Assembly: GCF_000429425.1 (NCBI RefSeq) | Contig: NZ_AUBV01000007.1 | Span: 270,315 to 334,314 of the forward strand | Direction: 5' to 3' | DNA length: 64,000 nucleotides | Origin: Algoriphagus mannitolivorans DSM 15301 | GTDB lineage: Bacteria; Bacteroidota; Bacteroidia; Cytophagales; Cyclobacteriaceae | In this document: positions 36,549-45,240 of the stretch, piece after piece | Numbering within the stretch: position 1 is the first letter of the stretch | Layout: each line of letters opens with the position of its first letter | Made by a program: the position numbers and the translations under genes | Notes under the pieces: generated by a model | What the model was told of the DNA's origin: nothing | What the model saw: the letters and a program-made list of their open reading frames with translations, nothing else | Database searches by the model: none

Positions 36549-37364
36549 TTAGACTGCTACGTTATTTTCTCGGAGCGCATCATTTAAGGATGTCTTGAGA
36601 TCGGTAGAAGCCTTTCTTTGACCAATAATCAAAGCACAGGGAACTTGGAAAGTTCCTGCAGGGAAGTTTTTGGAAATTGAACCTGGAATTACCACGGATC
36701 TTGGCGGCACATAACCTTTATATTCCACAGGTTCCGCCCCAGTCACATCAATGATTTTGGAACTTGCCGTCAAGGTCACTCCTGCTCCGATCACAGCTTC
36801 TTTTCCGATTCTCACTCCCTCAACAATAATAGCACGAGACCCGATGAAAGCACCGTCTTCTACTATCACAGGAGCTGCCTGAACCGGCTCCAAAACACCA
36901 CCTATTCCGACTCCACCACTCAAATGAACATTTTTGCCGATCTGCGCACAGGAACCGACTGTGGCCCAAGTATCAACCATCGTGCCACTGTCCACATATG
37001 CACCGATATTAACATAACTTGGCATCATCACTACTCCTGAAGCCAAAAAAGCACCGTATCGGGCCACAGCATGAGGAACCACCCTTACGCCCTGCTTGGC
37101 ATAATTCGTTTTGAGAGCCATCTTATCATGGAATTCAAAGGGTCCCACTTCTATGGTTTGCATCTTCTGAATTGGGAAATACAGGATTACTGCCTTTTTC
37201 ACCCAATCATTTACCAACCAAGAACCGTCTTCAGCTGGCTCGGCAACTCGGATTTTTCCGGCATCCAAGTCAGCAATTATAGTTTTTATGGCAATTTCGG
37301 TTTCTTTTTCTTTCAGCAATTCTCGGTTATCCCAAGCTTTTTCAATGATGGTTCTGAGTTCCAT
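36549..37364 (-). CDS. dapD: Tetrahydrodipicolinate N-succinyltransferase
   Basis: 271 residues. Left-handed beta-helix (hexapeptide repeats) with MMPSYVNIGAYVDSGTMVDTWATVGSCAQIGKNVHLSGG as its core (key: M-M-P-S-Y-V-N-I-G-A-Y). It succinylates tetrahydrodipicolinate in the succinylase branch of lysine and meso-diaminopimelate synthesis, needed for peptidoglycan. Only 21 nt separate its ATG from the divergent glycosyltransferase start. Confidence 0.97.
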   Translation of the reverse strand: MELRTIIEKAWDNRELLKEKETEIAIKTIIADLDAGKIRVAEPAEDGSWLVNDWVKKAVILYFPIQKMQTIEVGPFEFHDKMALKTNYAKQGVRVVPHAVARYGAFLASGVVMMPSYVNIGAYVDSGTMVDTWATVGSCAQIGKNVHLSGGVGIGGVLEPVQAAPVIVEDGAFIGSRAIIVEGVRIGKEAVIGAGVTLTASSKIIDVTGAEPVEYKGYVPPRSVVIPGSISKNFPAGTFQVPCALIIGQRKASTDLKTSLNDALRENNVAV

Positions 37365-37385
37365 TATTTTATTTTAGTTTCGTTT

Positions 37386-38513
37386 ATGAGTCTTTTTGAG
37401 GCAAAAGGAATTTCCATTTTAATCGCATCTACACTGAAACCGGTTAAGGATACGCGTGCCTATGAAAAGCTAGCCCTTTCGCTAGGCGAAACAAATAAAT
37501 ACCGCCTAAACATCATAGGGTTTTCTTCGAAAAAGCCCAAATCTGACCATCAAATCCGATTCTTTTTGGCTATGAGTGATTATCATTCCAGATGGGATCG
37601 AATCGCAGCTCAATGGAGACTGATTAAGCGCTTGTTCCAAATCCGCCCATCTGTTCTTATTTGCTGCAGTTACGAGTATTTATGGATCGCCTCTTTTTGC
37701 AAAAGAATTTTTGGCTACAAACTAGTGTATGACGTTCAGGAGAACTACGTTGCAAATCTTGACCTGAATCCAAACCTTAACGCCAGTCAAAAAAACAAGC
37801 GGATATTACTCATCCAAAAAGCTGAATCCGTCCCGGGAATTGACTTATACCTATTGGCAGAAAGATGTTACGTACAGGAAATGCCGGAGAAGTCCCCCTA
37901 TCTGATTCTTGAAAATAAATTCTCAGGAGAAATCATTCCCACCTCCCCAAAATCCTTTAAAGGGAAAAGAAAATTCAAGTTTGTAGTAGCGGGCACCTTG
38001 ACTCCAGCTTATGGCATATTGGATGCTGTTCAGTGGTTTTCTCTGATAAAAAAAGCCTATCCAGAAAGTGAACTTTGGATTGTTGGTCATGTGCCTTTGC
38101 TAGATTTTAAAGTCCAATTAGAAGAATTTTCAAAAAGAATCTCGGGAATACAACTAAGAATTAGCACTGAACCTATTCCGCATTCGGAGATTCTTGAATC
38201 CATGCAGGCTGCGGATTTCGCGCTAGCTCCCTATCAGCTTCATCCGGCAATACTGAATAAATATCCAACCAAATTTTTTGAATGCGCGGCCTTGGGCATC
38301 CCCTTACTCTTTACAGGTAATCCTATCTGGGAAAAGTTCTTCCAAACTTTCCAGGGAGGTTTCGGATTGGATTTTACCAATCAGGAAAATGCACTAGCCA
38401 CTTTTCAACAGGCTTTGACCTTATCCTACTTTTCCACACCGGTTCCAAAAGAAGTATTGTGGACAAGTGAAAAGCTTCATTTCCAAGAAGCTATCCAAAA
38501 TCTCCTCGCCTAA
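37386..38513 (+). CDS. Glycosyltransferase, GT4-like
   Basis: 375 residues from the ATG at 37386; the frame stays open far upstream, but that part lies antisense to dapD. Rossmann-like halves: N-terminal VYDVQENYVANL and C-terminal GKRKFKFVVAGTLTPAYGILDAVQWF, with ADFALAPYQLHPAILNKYPTKFFECAALGIPLLFTGNP in the GT4 E-x7-E region (here only partly kept: FFECAALGIP). It likely adds a sugar in surface polysaccharide synthesis, but no other such genes are nearby. Stands alone. Confidence 0.82.
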   Translation: MSLFEAKGISILIASTLKPVKDTRAYEKLALSLGETNKYRLNIIGFSSKKPKSDHQIRFFLAMSDYHSRWDRIAAQWRLIKRLFQIRPSVLICCSYEYLWIASFCKRIFGYKLVYDVQENYVANLDLNPNLNASQKNKRILLIQKAESVPGIDLYLLAERCYVQEMPEKSPYLILENKFSGEIIPTSPKSFKGKRKFKFVVAGTLTPAYGILDAVQWFSLIKKAYPESELWIVGHVPLLDFKVQLEEFSKRISGIQLRISTEPIPHSEILESMQAADFALAPYQLHPAILNKYPTKFFECAALGIPLLFTGNPIWEKFFQTFQGGFGLDFTNQENALATFQQALTLSYFSTPVPKEVLWTSEKLHFQEAIQNLLA

Positions 38514-38708
38514 CTCAATCCAGTTCCTTCGCTTTTGGTGGAAAAGTGTGAATACTTATCCACTTTACGCCCTTTTCAGACACTCATTTTCCAAGAATGG
38601 AAACTGGATTTTCTTGCTCAAAAATCAATAATCCGCCAGCTAAGCTCGATTTTAATATACTGTATTACAGTATTTTATAATATTTTTAGCGCTAGACTAA
38701 AATATTTT

Positions 38709-38722
38709 TTAGACATGCCTAA
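38709..38722. promoter_or_regulatory. Putative DtxR/MntR-type operator, upstream site
   Basis: TTAGACATGCCTAA, a palindrome with one mismatched pair. Both this and the next site are preceded by T5 and followed by TAT, so the shared sequence is TTTTTAGrnnTGCCTAATAT-like. Confidence 0.6.
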
Positions 38723-38784
38723 TATCCAAAACACAGGTATTTTAAGGTTTTCCACAAGTGATTTAGATTAGAGTAAATTTATTT

Positions 38785-38798
38785 TTAGGATTGCCTAA
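38785..38798. promoter_or_regulatory. Putative DtxR/MntR-type operator over the promoter
   Basis: TTAGGATTGCCTAA, a perfect 5-4-5 palindrome that closely resembles known MntR/IdeR boxes (TTAGG...CCTAA half sites). It covers the place of the -33 element for the box at 38808-38815, so binding of the regulator would block RNA polymerase. Confidence 0.65.
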
Positions 38799-38807
38799 TA
38801 TATTTTT

Positions 38808-38815
38808 TATATTTG
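38808..38815 (+). promoter_or_regulatory. Putative -7 box of the metal-transport operon
   Basis: TATATTTG, exact TAnnTTTG, 20 nt before the ATG of the regulator gene and 9 nt after the operator palindrome. Confidence 0.6.
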
Positions 38816-38835
38816 GCTTATTATTAATCCTACCC

Positions 38836-39498
38836 ATGGAACTGACTGTATCTGAAGAGAATTACCTGAAAGCCATCTATCACCTATCAGAGGGCGGGAA
38901 AAAGAGTGTATCCACGAATGATATTGCCGCCGAAATGAAGAATAAGCCTGCATCGGTAAGCGATATGCTTCGTAAACTGGGAGAAAAAGAGGTTATAGAA
39001 TACCGGAAATATTATGGGCTACAGATCACCGAAACCGGAAAAAGATATGCCCTACAGACGATTCGAAAGCATCGATTATGGGAAGTATTTCTGGTTGAAA
39101 AGCTAAATTTTGCCTGGGACGAAGTGCATGAAGTGGCAGAACAATTGGAGCACATCCACTCTCCCCTATTGATCCAGAGACTGGATGCATACCTCAATTA
39201 TCCCAAATTTGATCCTCACGGAGACCCGATTCCAGATGAATTTGGTGATGTAAGATCACGACCTCGAGTTCAGCTCAATGAAATGGAAGTCAACCAAACC
39301 GGACAAATCGTCGCTGTGGAAGACAGCACTCCAGCTTTCCTCAGGTACCTAGACAAGGTTGGGGCGTATATCGGCGCAAGAATCAAAATCCTAGACAAAG
39401 TGGAGTTTGACGGCTCTGTGGAAATCCTCGTGGACCAAAAGAAAACCATCTTTATGTCCAAGGATGTAGCTTGTAACATATTGGTGATACAATCATGA
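38836..39498 (+). CDS. DtxR/MntR-family metal-dependent transcriptional regulator
   Basis: 220 residues from the ATG at 38836; an upstream TTG in frame lies inside the operator and is not credible. Winged helix at 1-72 (SEENYLKAIYHL, KPASVSDMLRKLGEKEVIEYRKYYGLQIT), dimerisation and metal-binding domain at 75-135 (VHEVAEQLEHIHSPLL, FDPHGDPIP), C-terminal SH3-like domain. With Mn2+ or Fe2+ such proteins bind palindromes and repress uptake genes. It starts the operon, overlaps the next gene by 4 nt (ATGA), and two or three candidate operators lie upstream. Confidence 0.93.
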   Translation: MELTVSEENYLKAIYHLSEGGKKSVSTNDIAAEMKNKPASVSDMLRKLGEKEVIEYRKYYGLQITETGKRYALQTIRKHRLWEVFLVEKLNFAWDEVHEVAEQLEHIHSPLLIQRLDAYLNYPKFDPHGDPIPDEFGDVRSRPRVQLNEMEVNQTGQIVAVEDSTPAFLRYLDKVGAYIGARIKILDKVEFDGSVEILVDQKKTIFMSKDVACNILVIQS

Positions 39499-40424
39499 GA
39501 ACCAAGTTCATTCTTGCACTTTTGATGCTTCTCTCCCTATGGGGGTGTAAACCCGTTGAAAAAGAAACCCGGAGCAAGCCTCTGATCGTGGCCACAACCA
39601 GTATTTTGGCAGATGGGATCAAAAATTTGGTGGGCGATTTGGCCGATGTAAAGGCGCTGATGCCCGCGGGAGTAGATCCACACCTTTACAAAGCCTCAGT
39701 CAGAGACTTGGATCTGTTGACCGAAGCCGATTTGGTGATCTACCATGGGCTTTACTTGGAAGGCAAAATGACAGAAATCTTCGAAAAACTGGCTTTGAGT
39801 CAATCTCTCATCAATGTATCCAAAGGCATTCCCAATCAATTACTTATCCGTTCAGGACCGGAGGCACATAGCGTGGATCCACACGTCTGGTTTGACATTA
39901 AACTTTGGTCAAAAGCATTAGCCTACAGCGCCGAAGAAATCCAAAAATGGAGACCTGAATGGGAGTCAAGCCTTAAATCCAATTCAACCCGATACCTCCA
40001 ACAGCTTGAGGAATTGGACCTTTTGGCTCAAACCAAAGTCAATGAATTGAAGTCAAAAAATCAGGTTTTGGTTACTGCACACGATGCATTTGCCTATTTT
40101 GGAAAATCATATGGAATTCAGGTTTATTCACTTCAAGGACTTTCCACCTTGAGTGAACCGGGATTGAGAGATTTAACCGAGCTAGTTAAAATTATCCAAG
40201 AGCATCAGGTAAAGGCCATTTTCGCAGAACAGACCATTTCCCCAAAAGCCATTCGTGCTGTGGCAAATGCAGCCGCTGAGCGAAACCAAAATGTAGAGCT
40301 TGCCGGACCTCTTTTTACCGACAGCTTAGATGCTCCGAATACCCCTGCCGGCACGTATATCGGGATGTTTCAGACCAACCTATTCACCATTTACGAAAAC
40401 CTATTGCCATGGTCACTCAAATAG
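39495..40424 (+). CDS. Metal ABC transporter substrate-binding lipoprotein (ZnuA/MntA family)
   Basis: 309 residues. Lipobox LSLWGC (Cys18). Cluster A-I features: GVDPHLYKASVRDL (His63), AHSVDPHVWFDIKLW (His125 and His130), VTAHDAFAYFGKSYG, and IFAEQTIS. Carries Mn2+, Zn2+ or Fe2+ to the importer. There is no long His-rich loop of the kind seen in many zinc-specific ZnuA proteins, and the operon regulator is of the Mn/Fe type, so manganese or iron is the better guess. Confidence 0.93.
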   Translation: MRTKFILALLMLLSLWGCKPVEKETRSKPLIVATTSILADGIKNLVGDLADVKALMPAGVDPHLYKASVRDLDLLTEADLVIYHGLYLEGKMTEIFEKLALSQSLINVSKGIPNQLLIRSGPEAHSVDPHVWFDIKLWSKALAYSAEEIQKWRPEWESSLKSNSTRYLQQLEELDLLAQTKVNELKSKNQVLVTAHDAFAYFGKSYGIQVYSLQGLSTLSEPGLRDLTELVKIIQEHQVKAIFAEQTISPKAIRAVANAAAERNQNVELAGPLFTDSLDAPNTPAGTYIGMFQTNLFTIYENLLPWSLK

Positions 40425-41197
40425 AAAACCCTGTTTTGGAGATTCATGATCTGACAGTCAGCTATGACCAAACTCCAGTACTATGGAATGTTGACTTCAG
40501 CCTTCCTGCCGGCAAACTCATTGGCATTCTAGGTCCAAACGGAGCAGGAAAGTCCACTTTGATCAAAGCTATCATGGGACTCATCCCTCCTACTTCCGGT
40601 TATGTGAAAATTTTCGATAAACCCATCAATGATGTGAGAGCACGAATTTCATACGTACCACAAAGGGAATCTGTGGATTGGAATTTTCCTGCCTCGGTGC
40701 TGGATGTGGTGTTGATGGGTACCTATGGCAAACTAGGGCTTTTCAAGCGACCAGGGCGAAAGGAAAAGGAACTGGCCATGGAATGTTTAGAGCAAGTCGG
40801 AATGACGGGCTTTGTAAACCGCCAAATCTCTGAGCTTTCCGGAGGACAGCAACAGCGTGTTTTCATTGCACGAGCTTTAGCCCAGCAGGCGGATTTATAT
40901 TTGATGGACGAACCATTTGCCGGAGTGGATATGGCTACTGAAACAGCCATTTTCCAGCTTTTAAGAGACATGGCAAGTTCAGGAAAAACAGTTTTGGTAG
41001 TCCATCATGACATTCACTCGGCCATGAATTTCTTTGATTGGGTCATCATGCTCAACCTTCATTTGGTAGCATCAGGCCCTAAAAGTGAGGTAATGACCGA
41101 GGAATTGCTTCGAAAAACCTATGGAGGGAAGTTGAATCTTCTGACTAAAGTCACCGACCTGATCAGTAAAAAGGAATTTAACCCACTGAAAAGCTGA
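40409..41197 (+). CDS. Metal ABC transporter ATP-binding protein
   Basis: 262 residues. Walker A GPNGAGKSTL, signature LSGGQQQRVFIARAL, Walker B LYLMDEPFAGVD and the switch His in VVHHDIHS. Drives import by the two permeases that follow. Overlaps the end of the binding-protein gene by 16 nt. Confidence 0.96.
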   Translation: MVTQIENPVLEIHDLTVSYDQTPVLWNVDFSLPAGKLIGILGPNGAGKSTLIKAIMGLIPPTSGYVKIFDKPINDVRARISYVPQRESVDWNFPASVLDVVLMGTYGKLGLFKRPGRKEKELAMECLEQVGMTGFVNRQISELSGGQQQRVFIARALAQQADLYLMDEPFAGVDMATETAIFQLLRDMASSGKTVLVVHHDIHSAMNFFDWVIMLNLHLVASGPKSEVMTEELLRKTYGGKLNLLTKVTDLISKKEFNPLKS

Positions 41198-41198
41198 C

Positions 41199-42494
41199 AT
41201 GGAAGACTTTGTTTATTTCTTCACATTTCAGGATCCCTCCATCGCTTGGGTGGTCATTGGTATAACGCTTCTGGGGATTGGTTCGGCCTATGTGGGAACT
41301 TTTTCCTTTTTGGATAAAAAGGCCCTTTTGGGAGATGCCATCTCTCATTCCGTACTTCCCGGTATTTGTTTGGGGTTCATTTTGGCTGGAGAAAAGAACC
41401 CTCTTTACATCGTAACCGGAGCTTTCCTTGCTGGGGGCTTGGCTACGTTTTTGAGTTCCTGGCTGAAAAAGAACACCAAACTATCCGAGGATTCAATCAT
41501 AGCTACAATACTGTCCGTCTTTTTTGGATTTGGAATTGTGATGCTGACGGCCTTGCAAAAGTCCGGAAATCCAGAAATTGCAGGTTTGAATTCCTTCATT
41601 TTTGGAAATGCCATCGGAATCTCAGAATTCGATTTGATGATTTATGGAGGACTCTCCCTGACCATAATTCTAGTGCTTACAGTCTTTCTAAAAGAATTTA
41701 GACTGATGGTTTTCGATCCTGCTTTTGGCAGAGCGATTGGTTTTCCAATAAATGGAATCAGATTCTTATTCAATGTCCTGATGATTTTGGCAGTAGTGAT
41801 AGGAATTCAGGCAATCGGAGTAGTCTTGATGGCAGCTTTGCTGATCACCCCCGGAGCTGCTGCAAGATTTTGGACTGACCGTCTAAACTCGCTTTTGATC
41901 TTGGCGGCCTTATTTTCGATTTTGTCAGGCATATTGGGCACCTACATTTCCTTTGTCATTCCTCAAATGCCTACCGGCCCTTGGGTGGTGGTTTTCCTAT
42001 CCCTCTTTGCTTTGATTTCTTTTCTGGTTTCTCCCAAAAGCGGAATTATTTTCCGGTATCTCAAACGGAAAAATTACTTGAGAAAAACACATCGAGACCA
42101 TCTTTTGAAGTCTCTTTACAAGGCATTGGAAGAAGGACAAAAAGGTCTGCTCATTGATAAAATCTATGAGCTCTACCCTTTCCAGAAAAAGGAAATTCAC
42201 CAGTCTATCATCGATTTAAATAAAGTTGGCTATATATATAATAATCAAGGAATTATAATTCTAACTGATTCAGGGGTTACAGAAGCAATGAGAGTGGTTC
42301 GATTACATAGACTTTGGGAACTTTACCTCAATGAATCCCTAAAAATCGCGCCGGATCATGTTCACGAATCCGCTGAACAAATGGAACACTTGCTTACGCC
42401 GGAACTGGAAGAATTGCTGGAGAAGCGACTCAACTTCCCTAGCCTGGATCCACATCAAGAAACTATCCCCCGAGAAAAAAATGACCTTCGATAG
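41199..42494 (+). CDS. Metal ABC transporter permease fused to a DtxR-like domain
   Basis: 431 residues. Residues 1-280 are an ABC-3 type permease with eight or nine membrane segments (LLGDAISHSVLPGICLGF, FDPAFGRAIGFP, LITPGAAARFW). Residues ~298-362 form a winged-helix-like part (LLIDKIYELYPFQKKEIHQSIIDL), and 363-425 match the metal-binding and dimerisation domain of the operon's own regulator (HRLWELYLNESL..DHVHESAEQMEHLL..SLDPHQETIP). The ligands VHE-AEQ-EH are kept. A DtxR-like sensor on the inner face of the permease could gate transport by metal; a moonlighting DNA-binding role is less likely because the helix is poorly conserved. Confidence 0.92.
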   Translation: MEDFVYFFTFQDPSIAWVVIGITLLGIGSAYVGTFSFLDKKALLGDAISHSVLPGICLGFILAGEKNPLYIVTGAFLAGGLATFLSSWLKKNTKLSEDSIIATILSVFFGFGIVMLTALQKSGNPEIAGLNSFIFGNAIGISEFDLMIYGGLSLTIILVLTVFLKEFRLMVFDPAFGRAIGFPINGIRFLFNVLMILAVVIGIQAIGVVLMAALLITPGAAARFWTDRLNSLLILAALFSILSGILGTYISFVIPQMPTGPWVVVFLSLFALISFLVSPKSGIIFRYLKRKNYLRKTHRDHLLKSLYKALEEGQKGLLIDKIYELYPFQKKEIHQSIIDLNKVGYIYNNQGIIILTDSGVTEAMRVVRLHRLWELYLNESLKIAPDHVHESAEQMEHLLTPELEELLEKRLNFPSLDPHQETIPREKNDLR

Positions 42495-43377
42495 CAATGC
42501 TTTTCTTATCATTCTGACAGGAACCCTGATCGCTATTTCCTGTGGGTTTTTGGGAGTATTTATGATGCTCCGCAAAATGTCTATGACCGGAGACGCTATT
42601 TCCCATGCAGTTCTTCCGGGAATCGTCATTGGGTATTTTGTCTCTGGAAGCCAACGAAGCCTAGAAGTGATTATCGGTGCAGGTTTATTGGGGATTTTGG
42701 CTACCCTTATGATTGAAGGCCTCCGAAAAAAAGCCAAAGTCCAACTGGATGCTTCCATTGGAATCACCTTCACCCTTCTATTTGCCATCGGGATTATCTT
42801 GATCAACATGTTTGCCTATAAGGTTGACTTGGATCAGGAATGTGTACTCTATGGGGAAATAGCTTATTTACCCATTGACCTTTGGATCACCAAAAGCGGT
42901 TTGAATTTAGGTCCTAGAATCACTTGGTTGGCAGGCCTGAATCTTCTTTTTGTAGGCGTTTTTATCTATCTGTTATTTAAGGAGTTGGTATTAACTAGCT
43001 TCGATGAAAACTTTAGCTCTGTAATGGGCATTCCTGCTAAGGGTGTCAACTTAGCTTTGATGAGTATGGTCTCCTACACCACAGTGAGCAGCTTTGAATC
43101 TGTGGGAGCCATCTTGGTAGTAGCACTGCTCGCAGTTCCGCCAGCTACCGCTTTCCTTTGGACAAAAAGTTTGAATTCTCTTCTTAAACTCACTGCTGCT
43201 CTAGCCATTTTGATTTCGGTTTTGGGATATTACCTTGCTTTTTGGATGGACAGCTCCATCGCTGGAATGATGGTGACAGTAGCAGGAGGATTTTTCTTGG
43301 CAAGCGCTTTGATTAAAGGTAAAAAACCATCCTGGTTTAAAGGAACTCCCAAAGAGAGTAAACCGTTAGGAATTTGA
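42481..43377 (+). CDS. Metal ABC transporter permease, second subunit
   Basis: 298 residues from the ATG at 42481, 14 nt inside the preceding gene; the longer frame would overlap it by 137 nt. ABC-3 family with about eight membrane segments (MTGDAISHAVLPGIVIGYF, FDENFSSVMGIPAKGVN, LLAVPPATAFLW). It differs from the first permease, so the pair probably forms a heterodimer. No DtxR part. Confidence 0.93.
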   Translation: MTFDSNAFLIILTGTLIAISCGFLGVFMMLRKMSMTGDAISHAVLPGIVIGYFVSGSQRSLEVIIGAGLLGILATLMIEGLRKKAKVQLDASIGITFTLLFAIGIILINMFAYKVDLDQECVLYGEIAYLPIDLWITKSGLNLGPRITWLAGLNLLFVGVFIYLLFKELVLTSFDENFSSVMGIPAKGVNLALMSMVSYTTVSSFESVGAILVVALLAVPPATAFLWTKSLNSLLKLTAALAILISVLGYYLAFWMDSSIAGMMVTVAGGFFLASALIKGKKPSWFKGTPKESKPLGI

Positions 43378-43379
43378 AC

Positions 43380-43838
43380 ATGAAGAAGATGAAATTTATA
43401 GCCCTGGTATTCTTGGGATTAACATTAAGCCTAACTACTCAGGCTCAAATCAAATGGATGAAGTTTGAAGAAGCTGTGGCGATGAATGCTAAAAACCCCA
43501 AAATGATCCTAGTGGACGTTTATACCGATTGGTGTGGCTGGTGCAAAAAAATGGATGCCGAAACTTTCACCGATCCGAAGGTGGTCGATTACATCTCAAA
43601 AAACTTTTATGCTGTCAAAATGAATGCGGAGGATACCCAACGTACCTTTGAATTCATGGGCAAAACTTATAACGAAGCTCAAATGGCTGCAGCGATGCGG
43701 GTAAACTCCTACCCTAATTTCGTTCTGATAGAGCCCAAACTTCAAAACATCGCCCAATTGCCCGGATACCGACAGCCGGAACAATTTATCTCCGGACTGA
43801 ATGAATTGCTGGAAAAAGCATTTAGAATCAAACCATGA
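43380..43838 (+). CDS. Periplasmic thioredoxin-fold protein
   Basis: 152 residues from the ATG at 43380, two nt after the permease stop. Signal peptide ([23 protein letters not shown]), then a thioredoxin fold of the DUF255/Thioredoxin_7 kind with the redox motif DWCGWCKKM and a later NSYPNFVLI (cis-Pro). Probably reduces disulfides in the periplasm. It lies between transporter and mnmE with overlaps, but the link to metal import is not evident. Confidence 0.9.
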   Translation: MKKMKFIALVFLGLTLSLTTQAQIKWMKFEEAVAMNAKNPKMILVDVYTDWCGWCKKMDAETFTDPKVVDYISKNFYAVKMNAEDTQRTFEFMGKTYNEAQMAAAMRVNSYPNFVLIEPKLQNIAQLPGYRQPEQFISGLNELLEKAFRIKP

Positions 43839-45217
43839 GTTTCAACCTTTCTGAGCGAGAAGACACCATCATCGCCTTAGCCACTCCACAGGGAGTTGGT
43901 GCCATTGCAGTCATCAGACTTTCCGGAAAAGACGCCATAAAAGTCACCAATGAGGTCTTTTTGGGGAAAAATCTGGAAGAGCAGCCCTCGCACACCATTC
44001 ATTTTGGAACCATACGAGATGGGGAAAAAATCATCGACGAAGTTTTAGTTTCCATATTTAAAACTCCCAAATCATTTACCAAGGAAAATGTGGTGGAAAT
44101 CTCCACCCATGGCTCTTCCTACATCATCAATCAAGTCATCAAACTATTTGTCCGAAAAGGGATCCGTCTGGCAAAACCAGGTGAATTTACTCAGCGGGCA
44201 TTCCTCAATGGACAATTTGACCTTGCTCAGGCAGAAGCAGTAGCAGATTTGATTCACGCCGATTCTGAAACCAGCCATCAGGCTGCTCTCAACCAAATGA
44301 GAGGTGGTTTTTCCTCTGAAATTCAGGAATTGAGAAATCAACTGATTCACTTTGCTTCCATGATCGAATTGGAACTGGACTTTGTCGAGGAGGACGTAGA
44401 ATTCGCCAGCCGAGATGATCTGCGCTTATTGGTGGAAAGGATCCTGAGAATTGTGGAAGAGTTAATTCTCAGTTTCGATTTAGGAAATGTGATCAAAAAC
44501 GGGATTCCAACAGTGATTGCCGGAAAGCCCAATGCAGGAAAATCCACCCTACTCAATGCCCTGCTCAATGAAGAAAAAGCTATCGTTTCCGATATCGCAG
44601 GCACAACTCGAGACTTTATCGAAGACGAAATTTCTCTTGGTGGCGTGATCTTCCGATTTATTGATACCGCAGGACTTCGGGAAACGACAGATACCATTGA
44701 AGCGATTGGCGTGAGCAGAACTCAGGAAAAAATGAAGACCGCTTCCCTGATCCTTTATCTGTTTGACTTGAGTGATACAGACCTTGTCGAGATCAACCGG
44801 GACATCAATAAACTGGAAAATTTGGGAGTCCCTTTCTTGAAAGTAGCGAATAAAACAGATAAGGCTAAGGAGAATATTATCAAAGAGTTAAACGAAAAGC
44901 ATCCGGACACTATTTTTATCTCAGCGGGTAAAAAAGAAAACCTGGAAGGCCTAAAAGCGAAGATTCTGGAGCTGGTAAACTTGGACAAATTCAGAACCGG
45001 TAACACCATTGTCACCAATATCCGACATTACGATTCCTTGACTAAAACCAGAGAATCCCTCCTAGAAGTTTTAACTGGACTGGACAATGAAGTGACCAAT
45101 GATTTCTTGGCGATGGATATCCGCAGAGCCTTGCACTATCTCGGAGAAATTACCGGGCAAGTGACTACTGATGACTTGCTAGCGAATATCTTTTCGAAGT
45201 TTTGTATCGGGAAGTAA
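43835..45217 (+). CDS. mnmE: tRNA modification GTPase MnmE
   Basis: 460 residues. N-terminal folate-binding domain ([16 protein letters not shown]), G domain with [31 protein letters not shown] and NKTD, and the C-terminal CIGK (Cys457). With MnmG it installs the carboxymethylaminomethyl group on U34 of several tRNAs. Overlaps the thioredoxin gene by ATGA, so it is at the end of the metal-transport transcript, unless it has a promoter of its own. Confidence 0.97.
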   Translation: MSFNLSEREDTIIALATPQGVGAIAVIRLSGKDAIKVTNEVFLGKNLEEQPSHTIHFGTIRDGEKIIDEVLVSIFKTPKSFTKENVVEISTHGSSYIINQVIKLFVRKGIRLAKPGEFTQRAFLNGQFDLAQAEAVADLIHADSETSHQAALNQMRGGFSSEIQELRNQLIHFASMIELELDFVEEDVEFASRDDLRLLVERILRIVEELILSFDLGNVIKNGIPTVIAGKPNAGKSTLLNALLNEEKAIVSDIAGTTRDFIEDEISLGGVIFRFIDTAGLRETTDTIEAIGVSRTQEKMKTASLILYLFDLSDTDLVEINRDINKLENLGVPFLKVANKTDKAKENIIKELNEKHPDTIFISAGKKENLEGLKAKILELVNLDKFRTGNTIVTNIRHYDSLTKTRESLLEVLTGLDNEVTNDFLAMDIRRALHYLGEITGQVTTDDLLANIFSKFCIGK

Positions 45218-45240
45218 GAATTTCTACTTATCAGCCGAAC

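Larger units (their letters stand above)
38514..38835 (+). other. Regulatory region upstream of the metal-transport operon
   Basis: 322 nt without a gene, very AT-rich toward the right. It holds one perfect and one near-perfect TTAGGnnnnCCTAA palindrome (listed separately), a looser site TTAG-(7 nt)-CTAA at 38686-38700 that contains the perfect octamer TAGCGCTA, and a consensus -7 box. Confidence 0.6.

Noticed and set aside
37071..37385. N-terminal extension of the glycosyltransferase
   Set aside because: It is antisense to dapD and reads as noise; the ATG at 37386 starts the domain.
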